Below, piece after piece: positions 36,633-45,434 of a stretch of 64,000 bases of DNA (positions are counted from its first letter, which is position 1; the number at the start of each line of letters is the position of its first letter). Below the pieces are notes generated by a model. That model worked only from the letters and a program-made list of their open reading frames with translations, had not been told where the DNA came from and ran no database searches. The translations under genes were made by a program, and so were the position numbers. The DNA comes from Mycolicibacterium goodii (GTDB lineage Bacteria > Actinomycetota > Actinomycetes > Mycobacteriales > Mycobacteriaceae). Location: positions 4,278,001 through 4,342,000 of the forward strand of contig NZ_CP012150.1 of the NCBI RefSeq assembly GCF_001187505.1, read 5' to 3'.

Positions 36633-36659
36633 TGGTAGGACCACACTTTGGTCATTCCA
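36633..36659. promoter_or_regulatory. Tandem TGGT-N3-ACCA operators before hcmB
   Basis: TGGTAGGACCA at 36633-36643 is perfect; TGGTCATTCCA at 36649-36659 has one mismatch. The two are 16 bp apart, so on similar helix faces. They end 18 bp before hcmB, a position fit for repression. Confidence 0.7.
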
Positions 36660-36677
36660 CACGATAGGTAATCGCAC

Positions 36678-37097
36678 ATGAATCAACCCGCCCTTCCCAT
36701 TCGCGTGATGTTGGCGAAGATCGGGCTCGACGGTCACGACCGCGGTGTGAAGGTCGTTGCCCGGACGCTGCGCGACGCCGGCATGGAGGTCATCTACACC
36801 GGACTGCACCGCAGCCCGGCGCAGGTTATCGAGGCGGCCACCCAAGAGGATGTGGACGTTCTCGGGATCAGCCTTCTCTCCGGCGCCCACATGCCGATCT
36901 TCACCAAGATCTTCGAGATCCTCGACGGCATGGAGGAGCGGCCGCGCTTCACGATCGTCGCCGGTGGCGTCATGCCCGACGAAGACGAGATCGCGCTCCA
37001 AAAGATGGGCGTGGCAGCCGTTCTCGGGCAGGACACGACCCCGGAGAAGATTGTCGAGACCATCAAGGCGTGCGCACCGGTGGAGGCGAATTCCTGA
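36678..37097 (+). CDS. hcmB: HcmB, 2-hydroxyisobutyryl-CoA mutase small (B12-binding) subunit
   Basis: The 139-residue protein is a stand-alone B12-binding domain. DGHDRG at residues 18-23 gives the DxHxxG motif whose His ligates cobalt. SLLSGAH and AGGVMPDED supply the later SxL and GG elements. Such small subunits pair with a separate catalytic subunit, here HcmA at 40971. The mutase rearranges 2-hydroxyisobutyryl-CoA to 3-hydroxybutyryl-CoA. It opens the hcmB-hcl-meaH-(IS)-hcmA operon, directly after two tandem operators. The assignment to HCM rather than isobutyryl-CoA mutase rests on HcmA residues. Confidence 0.9.
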   Translation: MNQPALPIRVMLAKIGLDGHDRGVKVVARTLRDAGMEVIYTGLHRSPAQVIEAATQEDVDVLGISLLSGAHMPIFTKIFEILDGMEERPRFTIVAGGVMPDEDEIALQKMGVAAVLGQDTTPEKIVETIKACAPVEANS

Positions 37098-38518
37098 TGC
37101 CGGAGATGGAGTCCTGGAACTGGCCTCCGTCGTACGATCCGGAGTACCGGCCGGCGACGGAGCAGCAGCACTGGTTCCCAGTCCGCGAAACGATGGATCC
37201 CGAGCAACGCGACCGAGCGATCCTGCACCGGATCCAGCAGGTGATGGGCTACGCCTGGGAACACGCGCCTTTCTACCGCAACAAGTGGAGAGAAGCCGGT
37301 CTGGAGCCCGGCGATATCACTTCGCTGGAGATGTTCGAGCAGGTCCCGGTCGTCCACAAGGAGGAACTCCGGGCCGACCAGGCCGCGCACGAACCCTACG
37401 GAAGTTACCTGTGTATCGACCCGGTGGACGTCGCCCACATCAAAGGTACATCCGGCACGACGGGGCGCCCCACAGCGTTCGGCATCAGTCAGAGCGACTG
37501 GATCTCAGTGGCCAACGCGCACGCCCGAGTGATGTGGGGCATGGGGATTCGGCCCGATGATGTGGTTCTGATCGGCTCACCTCTGACCCAGTACTGGGGG
37601 TCATGGGGGGCCTACATCGGCGCCGAACGTCTGGGCGCGGCAGTGTTCCCCTTCGGTGCCGGATTCACCGGGCAAAGCCTGCGCACCCTGCAATGGATGC
37701 AGCAGATGAAGACGACGGTGTTCTACGGCACCCCGTCGTACGCCTTGCGCCTCGCGGAGGTGGCCGTGGACAACGGTATCGATCCCCAGGGGTTGGGCCT
37801 GCGAAAGATGTTCTTCTCCGGCGAACCCGGAGCGAGTGTGCCGGCGATCAGGCAACGCATCATCGACGCCTTCAATGTCGAGGTGTACGACTCGGGCAGC
37901 ATGGGTGAGGTCGCACCGTGGATGCATCTGGGTGCCGCGTCGAATGAACCAGGCGTATTCGCCTGGCAAGACCTGGTGTACACCGAGGTGTGCGACCCGG
38001 CGACCATGCGCCGAGTGCCCTATGGCAGTGAGGGCACGCCCGTCTACACGACGCTGGAACGTACCTCGCAGCCGATGATCCGCTTGCTGTCCAACGACCT
38101 GACCAGATGGGAGGCGCCGGACCCTGCCCGAGGGCGCACCTATCCGTTCCTGCCCAACGGGATCTACGGACGGATCGACGACATGTTCCAGATCCGGGGA
38201 GAAAATGTGCAGCCCAACGCCATCGACGACGTGGTGATGAGCGCCGAGGGCTATGGCGGCGAGCACCGCATCGTGATCACCCGGCAGGGCACGATGGACG
38301 AGCTGCTCGTGCAGGTCGAATTCGACGCCGAGCGCACCACGATGTCGAAGGACGTCTGGGTCAAGCGCGTCAGCGAGGATTTGCGCACCGTGCTCGGTGT
38401 CGGCGCGAAGGTTGTTGCGGTAGCGCCGGCCACCTTCGAGCGCACGGACTTCAAAGCTCGACGTGTCATCGACGACCGCAAACTCTTCGAGTCCCTGCAG
38501 CGGGGAGGATCGTCATGA
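37097..38518 (+). CDS. hcl: Hcl, 2-hydroxyisobutyrate-CoA ligase (phenylacetate-CoA ligase-like)
   Basis: The 473-residue adenylate-forming enzyme is closest in form to phenylacetate-CoA ligases. KGTSGTTGRPTAF is the ATP loop near residue 117, FSGEPGASVPA and YDSGSMGEVAPW lie in the middle, and GRIDDMFQIRGENVQP leads into the C-terminal domain. In Aquincola tertiaricarbonis a ligase of this type activates 2-hydroxyisobutyrate beside the HCM genes. The ATG at 37097 overlaps the hcmB stop (TGATG). The substrate is inferred from the neighbours. Confidence 0.87.
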   Translation: MPEMESWNWPPSYDPEYRPATEQQHWFPVRETMDPEQRDRAILHRIQQVMGYAWEHAPFYRNKWREAGLEPGDITSLEMFEQVPVVHKEELRADQAAHEPYGSYLCIDPVDVAHIKGTSGTTGRPTAFGISQSDWISVANAHARVMWGMGIRPDDVVLIGSPLTQYWGSWGAYIGAERLGAAVFPFGAGFTGQSLRTLQWMQQMKTTVFYGTPSYALRLAEVAVDNGIDPQGLGLRKMFFSGEPGASVPAIRQRIIDAFNVEVYDSGSMGEVAPWMHLGAASNEPGVFAWQDLVYTEVCDPATMRRVPYGSEGTPVYTTLERTSQPMIRLLSNDLTRWEAPDPARGRTYPFLPNGIYGRIDDMFQIRGENVQPNAIDDVVMSAEGYGGEHRIVITRQGTMDELLVQVEFDAERTTMSKDVWVKRVSEDLRTVLGVGAKVVAVAPATFERTDFKARRVIDDRKLFESLQRGGSS

Positions 38519-39546
38519 GCGCGCCCGCTGCCACGACGCCCGTTGTCGCACTGGCAGATCGGATCCGGTCGGGATCGCAGGTGTCGCTGGCGCGCGCGCT
38601 GACACTGGTGGAGAGCCGCTCGGACTCGGCCGCTGAACTGCTCGCCGAGATCTGGAAGGACAGCGGCAACGCCCACGTTGTCGGCATCACCGGACCGGCG
38701 GGCAGCGGCAAGAGCACATTGGTCACCGCGATGGCCCAGGAGTATGTCGCTCGCGGTCTACGGGTCGCGATCCTGGCGGTCGACCCCTCCAGTGCGTACT
38801 CCGGTGGTGCGATACTCGGTGACCGAATCCGCATGACCGAACTGTCGGGTCGGGAAGGTGTCTACATCCGGTCGATGGCTTCGCGAGGTGCTACGGGCGG
38901 ACTGTCGCGGGCCGTACTCGACGGCATCGTCGTACTCGACGCCGCCGGCTACGACGTCGTCATCCTCGAGACGGTAGGCGTTGGCCAGTCCGAGGTCGAT
39001 GTCATCAGCGTGGCGCACACTGTGCTCGTCGTGAGCGTGCCTGGCCTCGGTGACGACATCCAGGCCATCAAAGCCGGCCTCATCGAGATCGCCGACATCC
39101 ACGTGGTCAACAAAGCCGACAGGCCTGGAGCGGATCTGACAGTAAAGCAACTGCGCGAGTCGCTGCGGTTGGCCCACAATCTCGCGAGCAAGTGGGATGT
39201 GCCGATTCTCAAGACCACGGCAGCCACGGGAGAGGGTGTCGCCGCCCTGTTGGACCAGACCACCGCACACCGGGAGTGGATGGTGGACAACGGGGCGATA
39301 CGCGAGGTGGAACGCCGCAATGCGGCCACTCGGATCCGCTGGGCCGCTGAGGCTCTGATCGCCGAGAAGTTGAAGTCGGGGCATCCGGACTTCGATGCCT
39401 CAGTCGATGCGTTGATTGCCCGCGAAGACGAACCCCGCGAAGCTGCCGCCCGGTTGCTCACCGCGCTGGCCGTGGACCCAACTGACATCAATGGAAAAGG
39501 ACTCTCAATGAAGATGTCAAGCCGCCGATTTGGTGATCGGGGGTGA
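38515..39546 (+). CDS. meaH: MeaH, MeaB/ArgK-type G-protein chaperone of the mutase
   Basis: The 343-residue GTPase has the P-loop GPAGSGKST near residue 60, VDPSSAYSGGAILGDRIRM, ETVGVGQSEVDV and VVNKADRPGADL. MeaB-like proteins load adenosylcobalamin and protect B12 mutases from inactivation. The ATG at 38515 overlaps the hcl stop (ATGA). The last dozen or so residues (after about LLTALAVDPTD) run into the end of the IS110 element, so the original C-terminus may be altered. The core domain is complete. Confidence 0.9.
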   Translation: MSAPAATTPVVALADRIRSGSQVSLARALTLVESRSDSAAELLAEIWKDSGNAHVVGITGPAGSGKSTLVTAMAQEYVARGLRVAILAVDPSSAYSGGAILGDRIRMTELSGREGVYIRSMASRGATGGLSRAVLDGIVVLDAAGYDVVILETVGVGQSEVDVISVAHTVLVVSVPGLGDDIQAIKAGLIEIADIHVVNKADRPGADLTVKQLRESLRLAHNLASKWDVPILKTTAATGEGVAALLDQTTAHREWMVDNGAIREVERRNAATRIRWAAEALIAEKLKSGHPDFDASVDALIAREDEPREAAARLLTALAVDPTDINGKGLSMKMSSRRFGDRG

Positions 39547-40725
39547 ATCGGGTTGCCAGGTGCGGTTGTCGCGGATGAGGGCGTAGAGGACGTTGGTGCG
39601 TCGGCGTGCCAGGCAGATGGTGGCGGGGATTGGTCGTTTTCCTTCGTCTCGTTTGCGCTGGTAGTAGGCCTTGGAGGCGGGATCGCAGCGGATGGCGGTC
39701 AGCGCGGACATGTACATCACCCGGCGCAGTCGTCGGCTGTAGCGCTTGGGTGCGTGCAGGCGTCCTGTGCGTTTTCCGGAGTCTCGTGGCACCGGGGCCA
39801 GTCCGGCCCAGGCGGCGAGTTGGTCGGCCGATCCGATCAGGGCGGGATCGCCGACGGCGGCCAGGAACTCCGCGCCGAGGCGGAAACCCATGCCGGGCAG
39901 GCTGGTGATCACTTCGGCCGCGGGATGGCGGCGAAATCGGTCCTCGATGTCGGCGTCGGTGGTTTTGATGCGGTCATCGAGGGCAATCACCTCCCCGGCC
40001 AGGTCGGCGACGAGCCCGGCGGCGACGTCTTCGCCGGGCAGGCGCACGGTCTGCGATTTGGCGGCGGTCACTGCTGCGGCGGCGATGGTGGCCGCGTTGC
40101 GCACCCCGGCATCGCTGAGCATCTTCGTCAGTCGCGAAACACCGGTGCGGCGAATGGCTTTCGGGCGCTGATACCGCGCCAACAAGACCACCCAGCCGCG
40201 GTCCTGGGTCAGCTGCGCGGCCCGCTCCAACGCTGGGCAGACCGCGATGAGTTGTTGACGGAGCCGGTTGATCGTGCGGGTGCGATCAGCGACCAGATCA
40301 GCGCGATGGGCGGTGTGCATCCGCAGTTCGGTGATCACGTCGTCGTCGGGATGCAGCACCGGCAAATCGGCGCCACGCATCCGGGATTGGTCGGCGATCA
40401 CACGTGCGTCTTTGGCATCGGTCTTGGCCTCCCCGCCGCGGTAGACGCTCGCAGCTTGCCAGACCGCACGGCCGGCCAGGTAACGGACCGACTTTCCGGA
40501 ATCGGCCAGCACCGTCAACAGCAGGCTGGCGTACACCGTGGTCAAGTCCACCGTCCAGGACACGTCGTGGCTCAGCGCATCGACCTCGCCGATCAGTTCG
40601 CGGATCGTCTGCTCATCGTTGGCGAGCTTGCGCGACAACACCGCCACACCGTCACTGTTGACCACACAGTCCCAGTGGTGTTCCTTGCCGACATCCACAC
40701 CGACCCACAACTGGCCCGTACCCAT
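39517..40725 (-). CDS. IS110-family transposase (DEDD/serine bridge recombinase)
   Basis: The 402-residue protein has the N-terminal RuvC-like DEDD domain: VGVDVGKEHHWDC with the first Asp, TVDLTT, and KTDAKDARVIADQSR. In the C-terminal Tnp20 domain ITSLPGMGFRLGAEFLAAVGD is followed by AWAGLAPVPRDSGKRTG, which contains the expected catalytic Ser. The ATG at 40725 is chosen because AGGAGG lies 4 bp before it; the frame extends to 40794 without a ribosome site. IS110 enzymes use a bridge RNA from the element's non-coding end to choose donor and target. Confidence 0.93.
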   Translation of the reverse strand: MGTGQLWVGVDVGKEHHWDCVVNSDGVAVLSRKLANDEQTIRELIGEVDALSHDVSWTVDLTTVYASLLLTVLADSGKSVRYLAGRAVWQAASVYRGGEAKTDAKDARVIADQSRMRGADLPVLHPDDDVITELRMHTAHRADLVADRTRTINRLRQQLIAVCPALERAAQLTQDRGWVVLLARYQRPKAIRRTGVSRLTKMLSDAGVRNAATIAAAAVTAAKSQTVRLPGEDVAAGLVADLAGEVIALDDRIKTTDADIEDRFRRHPAAEVITSLPGMGFRLGAEFLAAVGDPALIGSADQLAAWAGLAPVPRDSGKRTGRLHAPKRYSRRLRRVMYMSALTAIRCDPASKAYYQRKRDEGKRPIPATICLARRRTNVLYALIRDNRTWQPDSPPITKSAA

Positions 40726-40962
40726 CGAACCTCCTGTTCTGTTGTTACCCACCATGTTCCCCACGGACATCCCCGCCAGCGTTTCCTTAAACAAGCGATC
40801 AGATCGCAGATCTCAATCAGCGGCCAGAGAAGTCCAGGCAGATCGGGCGGCCAGTCCTTTCAAGCCGCACCCACAGGCCGGCAAAGACGATGCAGCCTCA
40901 CCCGACCCACCCGGGTTACAGCACAACGTAATAACACGAAGTAACTGCAACTACGAACTTAA
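40726..40962 (-). ncRNA. Putative bridge-RNA region of the IS110 element
   Basis: About 240 bp of non-coding DNA precede the transposase start. In IS621 and relatives the corresponding non-coding end encodes a structured bridge RNA with target- and donor-binding loops. The position and length fit. The fold and the loops were not worked out here, so this is inference from family knowledge. Confidence 0.4.
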
Positions 40963-40970
40963 GGAAGACG

Positions 40971-42692
40971 ATGACCGACCTCGACGACACGACGACCACC
41001 GAAGAATTGCGTTTGGCCTCCGACGCGCTGCGTAAACGGGCTCAGGCCGATCTTGAGGCGTGGGAGGCAAAAGAACTCGCCGACTTCGTCGCTCGCGCGC
41101 CGGAGTCACGCGAGACGTACCTGACCGGCGCCGGGCTGCCCGTCAAGCGGGTGTACGGCCCGCAGGATCTCCCGGAAAGCTGGGACGAGATCGGCCTTCC
41201 GGGGCAGTTCCCCTACACCCGCGGGCCGTACCCGACGATGTATCGCGGACGCAAGTGGACGATGCGTCAGATCGCTGGTTTCGGCCAAGCCGAGGAGACC
41301 AACAAGCGGTTCCAGTACCTGATCGCCCAGGGGCAGACGGGCTTGTCCGTCGATTTCGACATGCCGACTCTGATGGGGCTGGACAGCGACCACGAGATGA
41401 GCCTCGGTGAGGTGGGTCGCGAGGGCGTGGCGATCGACGTGCTGCCGGACATGGCGGCCTTGTTCGACGGCATCGACCTCGAACAGATCTCGGTGTCGAT
41501 GACGATCAACCCGTCTGCGTGGATTCTGCTGGCGATGTACATCGCCGTCGCCGAGGACCGCGGCATGGACCTCAACAAGTTGTCGGGCACCATCCAGAAC
41601 GACATCCTGAAAGAGTATGTCGCACAGAAGGAATGGATTTTCCCGGTCCGCCCCAGCATGCGGATCGTGCGTGACTGTATCGCTTACTGCGCAGAGAACA
41701 TGGCGCGTTACAACCCGGTCAACATCAGCGGTTACCACATCAGTGAGGCCGGTGGTAACGCCATTCAGGAAGTCGCCTTCACCATGGCGATCACCAAGGC
41801 GTACGTCGAGGACGTGGTCAAGGCAGGCGTCGACGTCGACAAGTTCGCCTCGCGACTATCGTTCTTCTTTGTGTCGCAGGCCGACATGTTCGAAGAGGTC
41901 GCAAAGTTCCGGGCGGTTCGCCGCTTCTATGCAAAGATGATGAAGAACCACTTCGGCGCCAAGAAACCGAATTCGATGCGCCTGCGCTTCCACGCACAGA
42001 CCGCAGCGGCCACGCTGACGAAGCCACAGCCCATGGTCAACATCGTCCGCACTGCAATCCAGGCACTGTCGGCGGTGTTGGGGGGCGCGCAGTCGATCCA
42101 CACCAACGGTCTCGACGAGGCATACACGATCCCGAGTGAGATGGCGATGAAACTCGCGCTGCGCACGCAGCAGATCATCGCCGACGAGACCAACGTACCC
42201 AACGTCATCGACCCGCTCGGCGGCTCGTACTACGTGGAGGCCCTCACCGATGAGATCGAAAAGGGCATCCAGCAATACATGGACAAAGTCGAGGCGATGG
42301 GAGGCGTGGTGCCCGCCATCGAACAGGGCTTCTTCCAAAAGGAGATCTCTGACAGTGCCTACGACTACGCCAAGCGCAAGGCCAGCGGCGATCGTCCGGT
42401 CATCGGCGTCAACAAATACGTTGACGAAGCGGACGACCAGAAGATCGAGGTTCACCAGCTCGATCCGGAGTCCGAGGCCCGCCAGATCGCGCGCCTCAAG
42501 CGGGTGCGCGCCGAGCGGGACCCCGGTCGCGCCAAGGCGGCCATGGACAACCTGCTCACCGTGGCGCGCGACGACAACGCCAATCTGATGCCTGCCACCA
42601 TCGAGGCGGTCCGCGCACACCTGTCGATGGGCGAGATCACCGGAGCCCTGCGCGAGGTGTTCGGTAGCTACCAGGAGACCCCAGTTTTCTGA
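40971..42692 (+). CDS. hcmA: HcmA, 2-hydroxyisobutyryl-CoA mutase large (catalytic) subunit
   Basis: The 573-residue protein is the TIM-barrel half of an acyl-CoA mutase. PYTRGPYPTMYRGRKWTMRQ, VSMTINPSAWILLAMY, ISGYHISEAG and SIHTNGLDEAY are conserved. Two residues set its specificity. The position of Tyr89 in methylmalonyl-CoA mutase is Ile101 here (RQIAGF), and the position of Ala116 is Asp128 (LSVDFDMPT). These equal the Ile90 and Asp117 described as diagnostic for the Aquincola 2-hydroxyisobutyryl-CoA mutase. Isobutyryl-CoA mutase has Phe at the first site. AAGGAAG precedes the ATG. The IS110 element lies immediately upstream. Confidence 0.93.
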   Translation: MTDLDDTTTTEELRLASDALRKRAQADLEAWEAKELADFVARAPESRETYLTGAGLPVKRVYGPQDLPESWDEIGLPGQFPYTRGPYPTMYRGRKWTMRQIAGFGQAEETNKRFQYLIAQGQTGLSVDFDMPTLMGLDSDHEMSLGEVGREGVAIDVLPDMAALFDGIDLEQISVSMTINPSAWILLAMYIAVAEDRGMDLNKLSGTIQNDILKEYVAQKEWIFPVRPSMRIVRDCIAYCAENMARYNPVNISGYHISEAGGNAIQEVAFTMAITKAYVEDVVKAGVDVDKFASRLSFFFVSQADMFEEVAKFRAVRRFYAKMMKNHFGAKKPNSMRLRFHAQTAAATLTKPQPMVNIVRTAIQALSAVLGGAQSIHTNGLDEAYTIPSEMAMKLALRTQQIIADETNVPNVIDPLGGSYYVEALTDEIEKGIQQYMDKVEAMGGVVPAIEQGFFQKEISDSAYDYAKRKASGDRPVIGVNKYVDEADDQKIEVHQLDPESEARQIARLKRVRAERDPGRAKAAMDNLLTVARDDNANLMPATIEAVRAHLSMGEITGALREVFGSYQETPVF

Positions 42693-42769
42693 GCGACGTC
42701 GGCAAAACGGCGTTCTGAGGCAGAGAACTGTGACAATGCGCGAGAGCGGCGTGCGGATGAACCATGATG

Positions 42770-42780
42770 TGGTCGGTACA
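42770..42780. promoter_or_regulatory. Degenerate operator before the first HCM GntR gene
   Basis: TGGTCGGTACA keeps one TGGT half-site; with ACCA at 42761-42764 it also forms ACCATGATGTGGT. It lies about 50 bp before the chosen start of the GntR gene. The match is weak, so autoregulation is only suggested. Confidence 0.25.
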
Positions 42781-42825
42781 GTGATTTCCTACATAAGTCC
42801 CCGGGACCGGGCAGAAGGGGTCAAG

Positions 42826-43572
42826 GTGTCGGAGCCATTGCCATCCGTATGGAAGCCGCTCTCGCGCATGCGCACGCATGAGCAGGTCGTCGCCGAAATC
42901 GAGAACCGCATCAACAGCGGCAGCCTCAAAGCCGGCGACCGCCTGCCTCCGGAGCGACAATTTGCCGAGGCGTTGGGCGTCAGCCGCAACGCGGTCCGGG
43001 AGGCGCTGCGCGTCCTCGAAGCAATCGGGGTCGTGGAGGCCGGCACCGGGTCAGGTCCGACGTCTGGTTCGTTGATCGTCAAAGACAGCACTGCTGGAAT
43101 GGCGATGGTCCTGCGCATTCACCTGCAGCTGGCCTCGTTCACACCCGATGACCTGGTTGAGACGCGGCTGATGCTGGAGCGGCTGGCGTGCAGGAAAGCT
43201 GCCGCCGTCGCGTCCACCGACGACATCGACCAACTGCGCGACACGATCGCCAAGATGCGAGGCACACACACCACTGCCAGCTACAACGACCTCGACGCGA
43301 GCTTTCACGTCGGCATCGCCCAGATATCGGGCAACGGTCTGGCCTCTGCGTTGATGGCGGCGCTGCGGGAGGCGCTTCGTCAGGCAATGGTCTCGGCGTT
43401 CGAACGCCTCGATGACCCCGTCAGCAAAATGGAGACATTGACCAACGAGCACGAGGCGATCGTCGATGCGATCGCCGCGGGCGACGGCGGCAAAGCATCC
43501 GACTTGGTGGCTCAGCACATCCGCGGGTTCTACCGGGCTGTGGGTTTCAGCGATCTCAATTGGTCCGGCTGA
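42826..43572 (+). CDS. FadR-subfamily GntR regulator, probable regulator of the HCM regulon
   Basis: The 248-residue protein has a GntR winged helix (about residues 13-85, with [25 protein letters not shown]). Its FCD domain keeps the full metal-ligand set, Asp157, His161, His209 and His231. The GTG at 42826 is preferred to the frame opening at 42730 because its N-terminus aligns with the paralogue at 46491 and GAAGGGG lies upstream. Its place right after hcmA, and FadR-like TGGT-N3-ACCA operators before hcmB, thiolase, azlC, ilvC and the MHS gene, make it the likely regulator. A hydroxyacid or its CoA ester may be the effector. Confidence 0.87.
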   Translation: MSEPLPSVWKPLSRMRTHEQVVAEIENRINSGSLKAGDRLPPERQFAEALGVSRNAVREALRVLEAIGVVEAGTGSGPTSGSLIVKDSTAGMAMVLRIHLQLASFTPDDLVETRLMLERLACRKAAAVASTDDIDQLRDTIAKMRGTHTTASYNDLDASFHVGIAQISGNGLASALMAALREALRQAMVSAFERLDDPVSKMETLTNEHEAIVDAIAAGDGGKASDLVAQHIRGFYRAVGFSDLNWSG

Positions 43573-43655
43573 CCAACCCGATCACCAGGGTTCGCACCGC
43601 GTGCCTGAGGCAGACCGCCCGTTGGTTCGCGACTTCGATGAGAAAGTGCTGCAGC

Positions 43656-44342
43656 ATGCACATTGCCGAAGGTTTTCTTCCCCCGATCCATGCGGTGGCA
43701 TGGACTGCGGCAGCCGCACCGTTCGTCATCCACGGTGCTCGCGCAGTGGTGCGTGAGGTCCGGCAACGCCCGGAGTCACGGCTACTTCTCGCCGCGGCGG
43801 GCGCGTTCACGTTCGTCCTGTCAGCGATCAAACTTCCCTCCGTCACCGGTAGCTCCAGTCATCCCACCGGCACAGGACTCGGCGCGGTGCTGTTCCGGCC
43901 ACCGATCATGGCTTTTCTCGGCACCGTTGTCCTGCTGTTTCAGGCGCTGCTGCTCGGCCACGGCGGAATTACCACGCTCGGCGCGAACGCATTCTCGATG
44001 GCGGTTGTCGGGCCGTGGGTCGGCTACGCCGCGTGGCGGGCGAGCCGACGCCTGGGCGTGCTTCCCGCGATCTTCCTGGCGATGATGACCGCTGATCTCG
44101 CGACCTACTGCGCGACGTCGGTTCAACTGGCTCTCGCCTTCCCCGATGCGCAATCCGGCCTGATCGGTGCCCTGGCCAAGTTCCTCTCGGTATTCGCCGT
44201 CACACAGATTCCACTGGCCATCATCGAAGGACTGGTCGGTGTCGTGGTGTTCCGCGTTCTGACAAGCGTCGCGCTGCCCGAACTCATCCAGCTCGGTGTG
44301 CTCCGCGCGCAGGGAGAGGAAGGCGCCGATGTCCGCCCGTGA
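43656..44342 (+). CDS. cbiM: CbiM, cobalt ECF transporter substrate-binding subunit
   Basis: The 228-residue membrane protein begins Met-His-Ile-Ala-Glu-Gly. In CbiM and NikM the N-terminal Met and His2 form the metal site. The ATG at 43656 is therefore chosen over an in-frame start 96 bp upstream. [21 protein letters not shown] and [15 protein letters not shown] are conserved metal-pocket segments. With CbiN, CbiQ and CbiO it imports cobalt for corrin synthesis. It follows the GntR gene by 83 bp, and the four cbi genes overlap one another. Confidence 0.93.
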   Translation: MHIAEGFLPPIHAVAWTAAAAPFVIHGARAVVREVRQRPESRLLLAAAGAFTFVLSAIKLPSVTGSSSHPTGTGLGAVLFRPPIMAFLGTVVLLFQALLLGHGGITTLGANAFSMAVVGPWVGYAAWRASRRLGVLPAIFLAMMTADLATYCATSVQLALAFPDAQSGLIGALAKFLSVFAVTQIPLAIIEGLVGVVVFRVLTSVALPELIQLGVLRAQGEEGADVRP

Positions 44343-44688
44343 GAGACGCTCCGCGTTCACGTCGCGCTCCGCGCTGATCAATTTGGGCCTGCTCGCACTG
44401 ATCGCGCTCATCATCGCGGTATGCGTGGCGGTCGGCACGCCGGCCGATTCCACGCAGGAGTCGTTCGTGGGCACCGACACCACCGCCGTCGAGTCGATCG
44501 AGAGCAGCCATCCCGACTACAAACCGTGGATCGGCCAGCTCTATGCGCCTCCATCGGCAGAAATCGAGTCGGGGTTGTTCGCACTCCAAGCAGCACTGGG
44601 GGCAGGAGTTTTCGGTTACGCACTCGGCGCTCTGCGCCGCCGTCGGCCATCTCAGGGCCGAACGACCCTCGAAGACACCACACCTTGA
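44329..44688 (+). CDS. cbiN: CbiN, cobalt transporter auxiliary subunit
   Basis: The 119-residue protein has two membrane segments ([20 protein letters not shown] and [19 protein letters not shown]). They flank an external region with [20 protein letters not shown], as in CbiN. It assists metal loading of CbiM. The ATG at 44329 overlaps the cbiM end by 14 bp. Confidence 0.9.
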   Translation: MSARERRSAFTSRSALINLGLLALIALIIAVCVAVGTPADSTQESFVGTDTTAVESIESSHPDYKPWIGQLYAPPSAEIESGLFALQAALGAGVFGYALGALRRRRPSQGRTTLEDTTP

Positions 44689-45434
44689 CCGCGACACCGC
44701 TCGATGTTGTGGCGTGGGCGAGCAGATGGCGCACGCGATCGGTGGCAGAAAAGGTAGTCCTGTGCGGCGGCCTGATGATGTGCGCGCTGTTGCTCCCGCC
44801 ATGGCCTACGACGGTGATTGTCATGACGACCGTCTGCACCGCAGCGCGCCACGCCGGCGTGCCGATCCTCCATCTCCAGAGGATGCTGCGGGTGCCAGGG
44901 CTTTTCATCCTGGTGGCCGGGCTGTCCACGGCATTCACCCCGAACTCGTCCTGGCCGCCGCTGACAACGAGCGGGTCTGCGCTGCTTGCCGCCGGCGCCA
45001 CGGTGGCACGCTCATTTGCCGCGACCGCGGCGATGCTGTTGTTCGCCTCGACAACACCGATGAGCGACCTCACGAATGCCCTGCGACGGGTCGGCCTGCC
45101 TGCCGCGTGTGTTGATGTCATCACCGTCATGTACCGGATGGTGTTTCTACTGCTGGAATCCCTGACAGTCGTGCGCAGATCACAGACCGGGCGACTCGGA
45201 TACTCCAACGCCCGGCGCTCGCTCAGGTCAGCCGGATTGCTGATCGCCGCTGTGCTCACGCGTGCCTGGCAACGGGCATACGCGCTCGAACGCGGACTGT
45301 CCGGCCGGGAGGTCGGCGCAACGTCTGCCAAGCCCGATAAGCGCCCTGTGTCAACGCGATTCATTTTCGGAGCTACATTGACAAACACAATGGTGATCGC
45401 CTTGTCGCTTGCGTCCCATGTGGTGGTGCGATGA
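44685..45434 (+). CDS. cbiQ: CbiQ, cobalt ECF transporter T component
   Basis: The 249-residue membrane protein has several hydrophobic helices and the C-terminal coupling-helix motif AYALERGLSGRE, with VMYRMVFLLLESLTVVRRSQTGRLGY. It links CbiM to the ATPase CbiO. The start is taken as the TTG at 44685, which overlaps the cbiN stop (TTGA); no ATG gives a complete N-terminus. The stop overlaps cbiO (ATGA). Confidence 0.88.
   Translation: MTATPLDVVAWASRWRTRSVAEKVVLCGGLMMCALLLPPWPTTVIVMTTVCTAARHAGVPILHLQRMLRVPGLFILVAGLSTAFTPNSSWPPLTTSGSALLAAGATVARSFAATAAMLLFASTTPMSDLTNALRRVGLPAACVDVITVMYRMVFLLLESLTVVRRSQTGRLGYSNARRSLRSAGLLIAAVLTRAWQRAYALERGLSGREVGATSAKPDKRPVSTRFIFGATLTNTMVIALSLASHVVVR

Larger units (their letters stand above)
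39508..40962 (-). mobile_element. IS110-family insertion sequence within the hcm operon
   Basis: An IS110-type transposase gene with a long non-coding 5' region fills the space between meaH and hcmA. No clear inverted repeats or target duplication are seen, as usual for the family, so both ends are approximate. On the left, AAAAGGA at about 39493 and an ATG at 39508 look like a former ribosome site and start. On the right, AAGGAAG precedes the hcmA ATG. The element is antiparallel to the operon and may separate hcmA from its promoter. Confidence 0.75.
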
